Assembly (NCBI RefSeq): GCF_027571385.1
Contig: NZ_CP085636.1
Coordinates: 4,468,001 to 4,532,000 of the forward strand
Direction: 5' to 3'
Source of the DNA: Shewanella sp. MTB7
GTDB taxonomy: Bacteria > Pseudomonadota > Gammaproteobacteria > Enterobacterales > Shewanellaceae
DNA length: 64,000 bases
Part shown: piece after piece, positions 26,710 to 36,128 of the stretch
How positions within the stretch are numbered: the first letter of the stretch is position 1
How the letters are laid out: each line of letters opens with the position of its first letter
Position numbers and translations under genes: made by a program
The notes under the pieces: model-generated
The model's database searches: none
The model's input: the letters and a program-made list of their open reading frames with translations, nothing else
Told to the model about the DNA's origin: nothing

Positions 26710-26900
26710 ATGGATCATAAACAACCGCTAGCCATGACCTTTTTAGCTCTGGCTGTTAGTAGTAGTTGCATTGCAGCCGATTATCAAGATCTCAACGATA
26801 TTCCATTCCAAGACAGTCATTTTAAAACCTGTGTATTATCACAAAAAATTCTAAGCTCGATGACTATGAAGTGGATGACGATGTGAAAGTAAACGAATAG
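26710..26900 (+). pseudogene. Short secreted protein gene, apparently frameshifted
   Basis: The frame begins MDHKQPLAMTFLALAVSSSC (signal peptide) and continues to VLSQK, then enters SSMTMKWMTM and a stop at 26886. One extra A in the run 26843-26848 would restore NSKLDDYEVDDDVKVNE, an acidic, sensible tail ending at 26900. The product would have about 63 residues. Family unknown. It may be a real gene with a sequencing or slippage error, or a relic. Confidence 0.4.
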
Positions 26901-26956
26901 TTTAAGAATAAGAGGCTGTTGTTAATGCCCTTTTTACTTTCAACTCATGATAAAAG

Positions 26957-27676
26957 CTAGCTATATTGCGGAATGGAATCAACTTCATCAGCGGTTAGAA
27001 AGCGCCATTGTCCGACCGCTACATCGAGCTTAATCTCACCAACACTTTCGCGATGCAGACCATTGACTCGATTTCCTATACAAGCAAACATCCGTTTCAC
27101 TTGATGATAGCGCCCTTCAGTAATCGTCAGTAATACTTCATTAGATGAAATAAACTCAAGTTTTGCAGGCAGAGTGAGCGCTTCCTCCCCCTGTAGTTGA
27201 AGTCCCTGTTCGAAGCGATTGCGAATATCCGTTGATATTTCTCCTGCTATATCGCCTTCAATGGAATCACGTAAGCGTACCCGATAGACCTTTTCACAGC
27301 GGTATTTAGGATTAAACACATTAAACGACCAGCGACCATCATCAGTTATCAAGAGTAAACCAGTGGTGTCAGCATCTAAACGTCCAGCAATGTGCAACTC
27401 ACTGGTGTTATCCAGTTCTATACAATTAAACACACTCGGGTGATCGCCATCGACATTTGAGCTCAATGTATCGACAGGTTTATGCAACATAATATAGCGA
27501 GAAGCGCGCGCAGTAAGTTGCTGTCCATCTAAGGAAATATGGTTATTTTCATGAACCTGAGCCGAAGCACTATTCACACACTCTCCATTAACCTGCACGT
27601 TTCCGGCGAGGATCAAAGCGGTAGCCTCGCCACGAGTTAACTCAGTACTTTTACATAGAAATTTATCGAGGCGCAT
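26957..27676 (-). CDS. rsuA: 16S rRNA pseudouridine(516) synthase
   Basis: 239 residues: an N-terminal S4 RNA-binding domain (MRLDKFLCKSTELTRGEA) and the RsuA/RluB-type catalytic domain with GRLDADTTGLLLITDDG, whose Asp is the nucleophile, then EGRYHQVKRMF. It converts U516 of 16S rRNA to pseudouridine. RsuA rather than RluB/E/F is judged from the MRLDKF start and overall length. Confidence 0.9.
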   Translation of the reverse strand: MRLDKFLCKSTELTRGEATALILAGNVQVNGECVNSASAQVHENNHISLDGQQLTARASRYIMLHKPVDTLSSNVDGDHPSVFNCIELDNTSELHIAGRLDADTTGLLLITDDGRWSFNVFNPKYRCEKVYRVRLRDSIEGDIAGEISTDIRNRFEQGLQLQGEEALTLPAKLEFISSNEVLLTITEGRYHQVKRMFACIGNRVNGLHRESVGEIKLDVAVGQWRFLTADEVDSIPQYS

Positions 27677-27773
27677 ATGGCAACTTTTGACAAAAGTAAA
27701 CGCTATCGGTTAATAGCTAGAGTGAATTTATACCCATGTCCTTCAAGAAAGTTAACATCGGTATTATAGATAT

Positions 27774-27795
27774 AAAAAGGGCCCCAAAAGGCCCT
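27774..27795 (-). terminator. Rho-independent terminator after the FAD dehydrogenase gene
   Basis: The stem AGGGCC/GGCCCT with a six-base loop is followed by a T-run on the minus strand, 25-45 bases after the stop at 27821. Confidence 0.85.
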
Positions 27796-27820
27796 ATCTG
27801 TACTGAACAATCAATAGGGA

Positions 27821-29428
27821 TTATTTAACTTGTTCGTTCATGCTTAACGCCATCGCTTCAGCGACTTTAATCCCATCAATGGCTGAAGACATAATGCCAC
27901 CTGCGTAACCAGCACCCTCTCCCGATGGGTAGAAACCTTTGGTATTGATACTCTGGTAATCATCGCCACGCTTAATGCTGACCGGTGATGATGTCCGGGT
28001 TTCAACACCTGTAAGGGTTGCATCTTCCATGGCAAAACCGCGGATCTTCTTATTAAATTCAGGAATGGCTTCGCGTATTGCATCGACGCAGTATTGAGGT
28101 AATAAGCTCGTCATGTCGGTCAATTTAACACCTGGTTTATATGATGGCTCTACACCACCAATTGCAGCTGATGAGGTACCTTTCATAAAATCACCCACTA
28201 ACTGAGCCGGTGCATCGTAATTTTCACCACCAAGTATATAGGCTGCTTTCTCAAGTTGACGCTGCAGATCAATCCCCGCCAAAGGATGATCAGGGTAATC
28301 ACTTGGATCGATACCCACCACAATTGCGCTGTTTGCGTTACGCTCATTACGTGAATACTGACTCATACCATTAGTGACAACAGCAAACTCCTCAGAGGTC
28401 GCTGCAACAACGGTTCCACCTGGACACATACAGAAACTATACACAGAGCGACCTGACTTACAGTGGTGAACCAACTTGTAATCCGCCGCTCCTAAAATCG
28501 GGTGTCCAGCAAACTGACCAAACAAAGCTTTATCTATAACTGACTGATTATGCTCAATTCTAAAGCCCACAGAGAAAGGTTTAGCCTCGACATAAACGCC
28601 TCTGTCGTGGATCATCTGAAACGTATCGCGCGCACTATGCCCAATAGCTAGGGCGATATGCTTCGATTTTATTTCGGTGCCATCAGCTAAGGTTAATCCG
28701 AGTATTTGGCCATTTTCGATATGCAGATCGTCTACTCGAGCACTGAAACGGATCTCACCACCCAACTCGATAATCTTAGCGCGCATCTTCTCGACCATGC
28801 TAACCAGCTTAAACGTGCCGATATGAGGCTTGCTCACATATAAGATCTCTTCAGGTGCACCTGCCGCTACAAACTCATTAAGCACTTTACGGCCATAATG
28901 TTTCTTATCTTTAATCTGAGTCCAAAGTTTACCGTCAGAGAAAGTCCCCGCGCCGCCTTCACCAAATTGCACATTTGATTCAGTGTTTAACTTCTTGGTA
29001 CGCCAAAAACCGAAGGTATCTTTAGTTCGCTCACGCACCTCTTTACCACGCTCAAGAATAATAGGCTTGTAGCCCATCTGAGCTAACACTAAACCGGCAA
29101 AAATACCACATGGACCGAAACCAACAACGACAGGTCGCTCGCCTAAATCTTTGGGTGCCTGAGCCACAAACTTATAGCTCATATCCGGCGTTGCTTTAAT
29201 CGATTGATTATCAGCAAACTGCTCAAGCAAGGCTTCATCTTTTGATGTCGTCACGTCGAGAGTATAGAGTAGGAAGATTTGGTTTTTACTACGGGCATCG
29301 ATACCACGACGAAACACCACGGTCTCGATCAGCTCATCAGCCGAGATGTTAAGCATGGTTAAGATAGCTTGAGTCAGCTCTTCGGGAGCGTGATCTAGGT
29401 CGAGTTTAATATTAGAGAGGCGTATCAT
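27821..29428 (-). CDS. NAD(P)/FAD-dependent dehydrogenase (COG2509 type)
   Basis: 535 residues. A ferredoxin-like N-terminal part (about 1-90) leads into a FAD-binding domain with VVVGFGPCGIFAGLVLAQMG, ESNVQFGEGGAGTFSDGKL, and at the end FYPSGEGAGYAGGIMSSAID. CMCPGG and ATSEE segments are typical of this uncharacterised dehydrogenase family. Cytosolic; substrate unknown. It stands alone with its own terminator; a GGAAA site precedes the ATG. Confidence 0.88.
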   Translation of the reverse strand: MIRLSNIKLDLDHAPEELTQAILTMLNISADELIETVVFRRGIDARSKNQIFLLYTLDVTTSKDEALLEQFADNQSIKATPDMSYKFVAQAPKDLGERPVVVGFGPCGIFAGLVLAQMGYKPIILERGKEVRERTKDTFGFWRTKKLNTESNVQFGEGGAGTFSDGKLWTQIKDKKHYGRKVLNEFVAAGAPEEILYVSKPHIGTFKLVSMVEKMRAKIIELGGEIRFSARVDDLHIENGQILGLTLADGTEIKSKHIALAIGHSARDTFQMIHDRGVYVEAKPFSVGFRIEHNQSVIDKALFGQFAGHPILGAADYKLVHHCKSGRSVYSFCMCPGGTVVAATSEEFAVVTNGMSQYSRNERNANSAIVVGIDPSDYPDHPLAGIDLQRQLEKAAYILGGENYDAPAQLVGDFMKGTSSAAIGGVEPSYKPGVKLTDMTSLLPQYCVDAIREAIPEFNKKIRGFAMEDATLTGVETRTSSPVSIKRGDDYQSINTKGFYPSGEGAGYAGGIMSSAIDGIKVAEAMALSMNEQVK

Positions 29429-29652
29429 GGTTTTTCCAGATTTATGTTACTTGGTTATAGTAAAAATAAACGTCAAAGTGGTGCGGTATACTGAGCAGAC
29501 GGTTTTCATATGTTTATCAGGTCAATTCTGTCGTATTTGATGATATCGAAAAACATTGAAATTCGTGATTGGATCCGTATGATCCCGGCACTGCGAGTTA
29601 GACTTTCGGGCGGAAGTTTAACAGAAATCAAATCAAAGTTGCGAAGAATAAT

Positions 29653-29976
29653 ATGGCTTTTGTTGTCACAGATAATTGCATTAGATGTAAATACACAGAC
29701 TGCGTAGCAGTTTGTCCCGTTGACGCGTTCCATGAAGGGCCTAATTTTTTAGCCATCAATCCAGATGTATGTATTGATTGTGAGCTCTGCGTGCCTGAAT
29801 GTGCCGCAGGGGCTATCTTTCAAGAAGATGAACTCCCTGAAGGGATGGAGCAATATCTTGAGCTCAATGCCGAGCTCACAGAGATCTGGCCAGTGATAAC
29901 AGAGGTAAAAGAGGCCCCTGTTGATGCCGAGGAGTGGGATGGCGTTAAAAATAAAAGAGAGCATTTAATTATTTAA
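29653..29976 (+). CDS. fdxA: 7Fe ferredoxin FdxA
   Basis: 107-residue electron carrier with one 3Fe-4S and one 4Fe-4S cluster. The N-terminal cluster binder is [18 protein letters not shown] and the second [17 protein letters not shown]. The C-terminal extension ([13 protein letters not shown]) is the FdxA type. Monocistronic. Confidence 0.95.
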   Translation: MAFVVTDNCIRCKYTDCVAVCPVDAFHEGPNFLAINPDVCIDCELCVPECAAGAIFQEDELPEGMEQYLELNAELTEIWPVITEVKEAPVDAEEWDGVKNKREHLII

Positions 29977-30022
29977 CGGCTTAACTCAAAAATACTTCAC
30001 TTTACATCACAATCAAATAGCG

Positions 30023-30058
30023 AAAAAAAGTAAGCCAAAGGGGGAGACCTTTGGCTTA
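30023..30058. terminator. Bidirectional terminator between fdxA and the Tat-signal gene
   Basis: The 10-bp stem AAGCCAAAGG/CCTTTGGCTT (30032-30041 and 30048-30057) is flanked by an A-run on the left, which is a T-run for the minus-strand operon. Confidence 0.8.
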
Positions 30059-30089
30059 AAGCCATTAAACAGCTTAATTTCTTTGGGAA

Positions 30090-30434
30090 CTATACAGCTC
30101 TATATTTCACACTCACCACAAACTCCCTCATCAAGGTCAACTCTTCTAAAGGAGACTTCAAACTCTCTTTTGGGTCAAAGTGCTTACCTTGATGCTGAAT
30201 ATAGCCCTGTGAGAATAGTCTTATTTCAGCAAGTGTAACTTGCTTATTATTCGCAAATTTCCGTGATAAAACCTTAACGATATACTCTTCAGGTGTAAGC
30301 GAGGCTGTATCAGCATCCTTGGATAGCAAAGCTGAAGTTGCCCTCACACTTGTGGAGGACAAGACAATACCGGCTGCTGTCACATTACCCACCAACTTCA
30401 TCGCATTTCTACGGTTTATAGTATTTTCTGACAT
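30090..30434 (-). CDS. Small Tat-signal protein partnered with a lipoxygenase
   Basis: 114 residues. The leader NRRNAMKLVGNVTAAGIVLS has a twin-arginine pair (Arg8-Arg9) before a hydrophobic segment, suggesting export by Tat, the route used by folded, cofactor-bearing proteins. The mature part is short and charged with no known domain (SLTPEEYIVKVLSRKF). It starts 16 bases after the lipoxygenase stop, with GAGGAG six bases before the ATG, so the two are surely co-expressed. It could be a small subunit or a Tat escort for the lipoxygenase, which has no signal of its own; that is inference. Confidence 0.7.
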   Translation of the reverse strand: MSENTINRRNAMKLVGNVTAAGIVLSSTSVRATSALLSKDADTASLTPEEYIVKVLSRKFANNKQVTLAEIRLFSQGYIQHQGKHFDPKESLKSPLEELTLMREFVVSVKYRAV

Positions 30435-30450
30435 TTTTATCTCCTCTGTA

Positions 30451-32721
30451 TTAGTTCCAAGGACTCACCGTCATTGTGGAAGGATACCTAAGATCATAGG
30501 CCCAGCGTCGGTTATCATTTTTCTCTCTTAGTCCATCATCAATCTCTTGGATTCGATCTTGAAAACGATGTAAGTGAGGATACACACGCGGATCATGCAT
30601 AAAGTTCCCTTGCGGATATTTACCTAAAGAACGATGCCAAGGTGTAGGCAGGTCGACAAACAGACGAGTAAATTCAAATAGCGCCATACCCACGTTTAAG
30701 CGTGGACAAGCACCAAGCCAATCATATTTACTGCGGCCATGATTAGGATCCAGCGGTAAAGAGGAGTAATAACCCAAAGCACCTAAAGGCTGGAATGCGG
30801 AGAAGTTACCCAAAGCATGATTGACACTCATCCAATAAATAAAGTGAGTTAATGTCGTAACCAACTCGTCTACTGAAGAGGCTGAATGAGGGAAACCATT
30901 CACACCTGCGCCAGCAACATCGGTTAAAAATGCTTGTAGCTCATAGTCATCTATAACATCAGCGTTATTACTATAATAAAGACCTATGTAATCTTGTACC
31001 CATTGATGGATAGCGCCCCAAGTTTCGGTATTATCATCATGATGTGGAAAGTCACCAATGGCATTAAATGCAGGTGTTTCTGCGCGATTCACCGGCTGAC
31101 CATGCTCAACAAAGTGATAATGTTTCGAACGTCTCACTGTGCCATCTAAAAATGATTTACTGCTGTAACCGGAGATCAACCTTACCGCACCTGTCAACAA
31201 ACCATTATGTGGATCACCGTAAATCACATCCCCATTTTCATCTTCCAATTTAGTCCCCACTTCAAAGAAGATCCCGGTGAAATTGTTGAATGCTAACGAC
31301 GTCAAATGCGGTAACAGCAGCGCTGAAAGCGGATGCATCTCGGGTATATTACGATAAAAACCCGTGGCTACTGGGTACAAAAATACATGGGTAGAGAGAT
31401 GGTCGACAACATTGGACATCGAATACATGGTCGTAAATGTATTTTTGGCCATTTTCCATGTCCACTCGCTGTCTGCCGGAGTGATGATTTTCGAAGGCGG
31501 ATTAGCATGATTACCCAAGCCAAAGGTGTACCACCAGAACCATTCAAAATCATGCGCTGGTGCTCTTTGTGTCGGTTGTATCGCAATAATTTTAAGCTTG
31601 TCACTATTTTGAGCGACAGCAAACAATGCGATAGAAGCATAGAGACGCCCACCTGAGCCTGGAACGTCTGAATCAGACCGGCCTGGTTGGAACTGAGCTA
31701 AAACTTCATCATTAAACTCATGAAAATCGGTAATAAACAATCGACCTTCATTCATCGCACCATCAAGATCATCATTTTCAAAACCCGCAATACGCCTAAA
31801 CATGCTATTGGTGATGGGGAAATTATCCTGATGTTGAGTGTAAGGCTTAAAGTAGTCAAAAACGGGCGTTTGAGCGGCTGTTTGTAAATCCGCGATCACA
31901 TCATCACTTTCCCAATCTTCATGCCAAGAAGGACGCGGGTACTGAGGGTCATCATGTCTTTGACCATTGGCGTCTACATCATAAGGGTAGAACAATAGAT
32001 CACTTGCATCATGAACGCGCACAGGCGGCACTGCTGCAGTGATAGGCTCAATGATCTCAAATTTTGCATCTCCACCGGTTAAAATTAATTCAATTAACTT
32101 CGTCAGTAGAAAAATGAGACCAGATACCAGTGCTGGGCCACCAATGAGCACTAACCGCCCTAAGTTAGCAGTAACGTAACGAATACTTGCATCAAATAGT
32201 TGCCAATCATCTTCACGCTGTAAACACGCATCATCAACACCAAAGTCTCGCTCTTGTGCTCTATCTGCGCGAGATGCTGCCGTTCCTCTGATTGTCCAAG
32301 GAGTATTATTTTCCACCTCATCTGAGTTCACATTTCCATGAACAGGGGTACCATTTAATCTATCAAAATCATGCCAATTATTCTCAGAAGCGAGTTGGAT
32401 TAACCGCTTACGTAAAATCTCGGTTGTCGTATCAGAATCCTGTGGCAGAACAGGAAATGGAAATTCTGCTAATTCATGCATACCTGCACCAGTGACCGCT
32501 CCAGGTTGATAGTTTGGATTATCAGGATCTATCGGACATAATCTTTGATAATCACTGACTGCAGCACGCTCAGAACTTCGGGTTGACATCGCACTACGTT
32601 GAAAAGCTGTATTTTCAGGGACACCATTTTTTCTTAAGTCCTCATACAGTGCCAGCTGTTCCTGTAGCTTAAGATATTCAGGCGAATCTAAAAACGCTTG
32701 ATTGTCATTCTTATTTGTCAT
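30451..32721 (-). CDS. Divergent lipoxygenase-family protein
   Basis: 756 residues. The catalytic region matches iron lipoxygenases: DHLSTHVFLYPVATGFYRN, EMHPLSALLLPHL and later MSVNHALGNFSAF. His445, His635 and Asn639 fall on ligand positions. The expected first His (five before His445) is Asp440, with His441 one off, and the chain ends in Asn instead of the usual Ile ligand. A hydrophobic stretch lies at about 189-215 (LVLIGGPALVSGLIFLLTKL), and the N-terminal 180 residues are unassigned. Lipoxygenases add O2 to polyunsaturated fatty acids. No signal peptide. Confidence 0.82.
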   Translation of the reverse strand: MTNKNDNQAFLDSPEYLKLQEQLALYEDLRKNGVPENTAFQRSAMSTRSSERAAVSDYQRLCPIDPDNPNYQPGAVTGAGMHELAEFPFPVLPQDSDTTTEILRKRLIQLASENNWHDFDRLNGTPVHGNVNSDEVENNTPWTIRGTAASRADRAQERDFGVDDACLQREDDWQLFDASIRYVTANLGRLVLIGGPALVSGLIFLLTKLIELILTGGDAKFEIIEPITAAVPPVRVHDASDLLFYPYDVDANGQRHDDPQYPRPSWHEDWESDDVIADLQTAAQTPVFDYFKPYTQHQDNFPITNSMFRRIAGFENDDLDGAMNEGRLFITDFHEFNDEVLAQFQPGRSDSDVPGSGGRLYASIALFAVAQNSDKLKIIAIQPTQRAPAHDFEWFWWYTFGLGNHANPPSKIITPADSEWTWKMAKNTFTTMYSMSNVVDHLSTHVFLYPVATGFYRNIPEMHPLSALLLPHLTSLAFNNFTGIFFEVGTKLEDENGDVIYGDPHNGLLTGAVRLISGYSSKSFLDGTVRRSKHYHFVEHGQPVNRAETPAFNAIGDFPHHDDNTETWGAIHQWVQDYIGLYYSNNADVIDDYELQAFLTDVAGAGVNGFPHSASSVDELVTTLTHFIYWMSVNHALGNFSAFQPLGALGYYSSLPLDPNHGRSKYDWLGACPRLNVGMALFEFTRLFVDLPTPWHRSLGKYPQGNFMHDPRVYPHLHRFQDRIQEIDDGLREKNDNRRWAYDLRYPSTMTVSPWN

Positions 32722-33281
32722 AACTGTGCCTATCTCACTCTAAAAAAGTGTGACCAGCTATGACTCATCATTGTTATGAATTGTCTTAAGCTAACCACAA
32801 CCTAAATTTTAACAAGCAGTCAATACATCTAACTACTTGTCCCTATACCCTCTCGGGAAATGGATGTGGCCGCAGGAGTGAAACGTTAATTATCGTCTAT
32901 CTATATACATACCGAACAATAGACAAACCTAGTGAAGCACCACATCTACATTTAATCTACACAATTTAAGTCATCTTTCGTTGTCATTGCATGCCAGTTT
33001 CTTATCTTGAAAAATACGGCTATGAAATAATAATTTTAAACAGTCACTTACAGTTACCCCATCCACTATGACATGCTGTTCTCCTACCGATTACAGTCAC
33101 AGTATTAGGTTACATTTCACTTTAATGGGTCATTAACAACACTCATTACCCTGTGTAACGCTTCATTGATACAAAATATCATGGCTCTATTCGAGTACAC
33201 TTTACGGTATGAAAAATAGACTACTCATCCTTTTTTACTTGTGCAAAAATACACCTCTAATACTCACTTAATGGGGTTGTG
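32722..33281. other. 560-base divergent intergenic region
   Basis: Between the lipoxygenase operon and the LysR gene, which are divergent, the usual geometry for LysR control. AT-rich with no gene or strong hairpin. A T-N11-A LysR site was not pinned down by eye. Confidence 0.35.
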
Positions 33282-34151
33282 ATGAAGATAAATAAGGACC
33301 GATTATCGGCTTTCTATCAGGTCGCCATTTCAAAGAATTTCCACAAAGCTGCCAGCGTCTTGTGTATCACTCAGCCCGCACTATCCCAGAGAATAATTAA
33401 ATTAGAGCAGGAGATAGAAACCACGCTATTCATTAGAGGAAGTGGTGGTGTCACCCTCACTCAATCTGGCCAGTTGCTCTTAGAGTATGTTCGTAACATC
33501 TCCAGCATGGAATTAGAAGTGTTAGCTAAAATATCAGGGCATAGCAATGGACGAGGATGTGGCACCCTTAGAATTGCAGCCTACAGTTCGGTGTTGCGCT
33601 CGGTTATTATGCCGGCCCTTAAACCGATATTAGATAGCTCAGTGGATATCCATGTGGAATTTTTCAGTCGCGAAATGAGAGAATTACCTGGCATGTTAAA
33701 AACTGGGGAAGTTGATTTTATTGTGTTAGATCATTTCAACGATCTGGTTAACTTCAACAAAGTAAAAATAGGAGAAGAGGAGATAGTTCACGCTCGTCAT
33801 AGGGATTGCACAGATGAAAATCAGGTATTTTTAGACCATGATATCCAAGATATGACTACTTTCAGTTTTTTTAAGAGTCAAGGATTGGGCGATGTCTGTC
33901 TAAAGCGCTGCTATTACGATGATATCTATGGGGTGATCGACGGTGTCAAACTAGGATTCGGTCAAGCTATCGTCTCCCGTCACCTGATCACAGAGTTAGG
34001 CCAAATAGAAATAATTCCCTACCCACAAGCCGTCACTAATCCATTGGTACTCTATTACCATAGTAATCAATACTTAACTCATCTCTATCAAGAAGTGATT
34101 AATACCTTGCTCAACAGAACATCTACATTTTTACGCCTTAAACAGTCCTAA
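33282..34151 (+). CDS. LysR-family transcriptional regulator
   Basis: 289 residues: a winged helix-turn-helix (DRLSAFYQVAISKNFHKAAS then CITQPALSQRIIKLEQEI) and a periplasmic-binding-protein-like effector domain (GTLRIAAYSSVLRSVIM, VDFIVLD, GVKLGFGQAIVSRHLI). The effector is unknown. It faces the lipoxygenase operon across 560 bases and may control it. The start is the ATG at 33282; a GTG just before it is the alternative. Confidence 0.9.
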   Translation: MKINKDRLSAFYQVAISKNFHKAASVLCITQPALSQRIIKLEQEIETTLFIRGSGGVTLTQSGQLLLEYVRNISSMELEVLAKISGHSNGRGCGTLRIAAYSSVLRSVIMPALKPILDSSVDIHVEFFSREMRELPGMLKTGEVDFIVLDHFNDLVNFNKVKIGEEEIVHARHRDCTDENQVFLDHDIQDMTTFSFFKSQGLGDVCLKRCYYDDIYGVIDGVKLGFGQAIVSRHLITELGQIEIIPYPQAVTNPLVLYYHSNQYLTHLYQEVINTLLNRTSTFLRLKQS

Positions 34152-34323
34152 TTAAGCCGATTAAGTTCTTAGATTAAGCTTCAATCTTAAATCATCACCT
34201 TCTCCCATGATTAAAACTCCCGGTGATTAATTTAACTAATCATTCAATTGAAAATGACGATTTCACATGCTGTTTGAAGCCTTATATGGTGTTTGCTACG
34301 TAACACGCAGCGAGAACAAGCAT

Positions 34324-35127
34324 ATGAATGGACTCATCAAACCACAAACCAACCACACTCGAACTCATCTCTTATCGCTTCTTATTGCCATCAACTTGTG
34401 TATAGCTAATGTCAATGCCACCTCCCTAGAATTACCCAACGAAGAGGAATTAGGTTATCTCTGTTATGCCGATGGATATGAACAGAAAATATCAGTCGAA
34501 ATGGCCAGTTGGCTCGCGAGAATGATAGATGGTGAAACCTATGGCCATCCTTCAATAACTGAGGCCAATACCATGTTATGGGCCGTAGCACAGCTATCCG
34601 CGGTTCGAAAAACAAAACCTAAACTAGTTTGGAAGCTAACAGAACTCGTCCAACTCTATTCACAGCCAATTAATCATAAATGGACCAAAACGGGCCATAA
34701 ATGTAAACGATATTACGCTAAAGATTTTAAAGGACAGATCCCCAATAATTGCAGTAAGAAAAAGGTAACTCGACGTGAGAAAAACAGGATAAAACCTTGG
34801 AGTGAACTTGCGCCTGTCGCACAACAAGCAGTATTGCACTTTGCGAAAGGTAGCTCAACAAACTCTGCAATTGGCGTACAAGGCTGGTATGCCTCCGGCC
34901 TTTGGAATCGACGAGACAGGAAAAATATTAATACTCGAGAACATAAATTGTATCACTCAAGAATTGATAACAACGTGTTTTATACCCGCACTAAAAACCC
35001 AGCAACAAACAGGTGGGATGGTTTCGAAATCACAGTCGTTGGAGCAGATTCATTTTGTCCCATGATTATCAACCTCTCCTCTAACAATGATCCTGACTCT
35101 TTAACAAATAACTCAGAGAGAAGATAG
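34324..35127 (+). CDS. Secreted protein resembling cell-wall hydrolases
   Basis: About 267 residues after a signal peptide (LLSLLIAINLCIANVNA). WLARMIDGETYGHPS then ANTMLWAVAQ is like the active-site helix of SleB-type lytic enzymes, and LVQLYSQPINHKW with a nearby Cys-rich basic loop recalls unnamed bacterial proteins of that type, from memory only. Four cysteines (LCYAD, HKCKR, NNCSK, SFCPM) could form two disulfides. The middle is very basic. The next secreted gene follows 63 bases downstream. Peptidoglycan cleavage is a guess. An upstream ATG at 34267 is possible. Confidence 0.6.
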   Translation: MNGLIKPQTNHTRTHLLSLLIAINLCIANVNATSLELPNEEELGYLCYADGYEQKISVEMASWLARMIDGETYGHPSITEANTMLWAVAQLSAVRKTKPKLVWKLTELVQLYSQPINHKWTKTGHKCKRYYAKDFKGQIPNNCSKKKVTRREKNRIKPWSELAPVAQQAVLHFAKGSSTNSAIGVQGWYASGLWNRRDRKNINTREHKLYHSRIDNNVFYTRTKNPATNRWDGFEITVVGADSFCPMIINLSSNNDPDSLTNNSERR

Positions 35128-35190
35128 AAAAACACCGCGACAAAGTTCAACAAATGGAATTCATTATTTAAAAAATAAAGGAGCTTCACC

Positions 35191-36060
35191 ATGAAATACT
35201 TAACGTTAGCTTGGCTTATCACCCTGCCCCTATTGGGTATATCGAACGGCTATGTAGAGAATAGAAATCTGCCACAAAAAGCGACCATGATTAAGATGCA
35301 ATATTTAACAAAGAGTAGCACTCAAGTAATGGATAAAGCGCTGGCTTTTAGCATTCCTAAGAGCATGAATAAAAAACTCAACGCCATTCAATGGACCATG
35401 AAGGCCGGCACGGTGGGGCGTCCCATACTCAGTGGCAATCATTATCAATTAGTCAACTTAGCCAGTAACCGAGGATTAAAACGTCAATCAAGAACCATAG
35501 CCGCCAACCTTGGTTTTCTGAAAACGTCTTCGAAGAAGATGAATATGTTAGTGAAGAGAAAAAAAGGAGCTGGACAGCTCAAGTACGGCGATATTGTCGC
35601 CCTTAATTTAAAGCCCTATGGCTGGTTAAAATATAAAAAACAAAGAAAAGGCATTAATATCAGTGATGATGATAGAAGACCTCATTATATTTGGAAAATT
35701 GGTGGAGGAAAAAATGGCACTAAACTACTTTCTGGTATGCCTTTTTCTCTGTACAACACGACACCTGAAAAAAACTATGTCGTTTACTGTAAAAGAACTT
35801 GGGGTATCGATCTTGGTTGGCTCAAAACCTCTAAATGTGGGGGGTGGGCAGCCAATCTATCTGCAAAGGCCTTCGGTGCAAATGGTGCACTATCCGGTGA
35901 TGGTATGGCTGGAGGTCTAGCAAAAAATTGGCGGGATAAATTATGTAAAGCCGCCGTTGGCTCAGCATCAGCTTATATTACCGCACAATCCGGCGGCACT
36001 ACTGGGGCAGCTGTTGCTGCTGCGGCGCCAAAGGCTATTAAGCAATGTAATAAATGGTAA
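35191..36060 (+). CDS. Secreted protein with three trefoil-like repeats and a Gly/Ala-rich tail
   Basis: 289 residues, not recognised. A signal peptide is followed by three repeats that begin exactly 50 residues apart: SGNHYQLVNLASNRGL (81), KYGDIVALNLKPYGWL (131) and SGMPFSLYNTTPEKN (181), a beta-trefoil pattern as in ricin-type and fascin-type sugar binders. NLGFLKTS and DLGWLKTS recur in the first and third. The tail (245-289) is Gly/Ala-rich between two cysteines (AQSGGTTGAAVAAAAPKAI). AAGGAG lies seven bases before the ATG. It may be a lectin-like toxin or adhesin; function is not shown. Confidence 0.65.
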   Translation: MKYLTLAWLITLPLLGISNGYVENRNLPQKATMIKMQYLTKSSTQVMDKALAFSIPKSMNKKLNAIQWTMKAGTVGRPILSGNHYQLVNLASNRGLKRQSRTIAANLGFLKTSSKKMNMLVKRKKGAGQLKYGDIVALNLKPYGWLKYKKQRKGINISDDDRRPHYIWKIGGGKNGTKLLSGMPFSLYNTTPEKNYVVYCKRTWGIDLGWLKTSKCGGWAANLSAKAFGANGALSGDGMAGGLAKNWRDKLCKAAVGSASAYITAQSGGTTGAAVAAAAPKAIKQCNKW

Positions 36061-36068
36061 TGGCCTTA

Positions 36069-36097
36069 GGTCAGCTTGGTTCGACAAGCTGGCCTTT
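36069..36097 (+). terminator. Hairpin after the trefoil-like gene
   Basis: A 10-bp stem GGTCAGCTTG/CAAGCTGGCC with one G-T pair and loop GTTCGA, followed by TTTC, nine bases after the stop codon. Confidence 0.6.
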
Positions 36098-36128
36098 CAA
36101 AGCGATGAATACTTAGAGGAGGCTTGGC

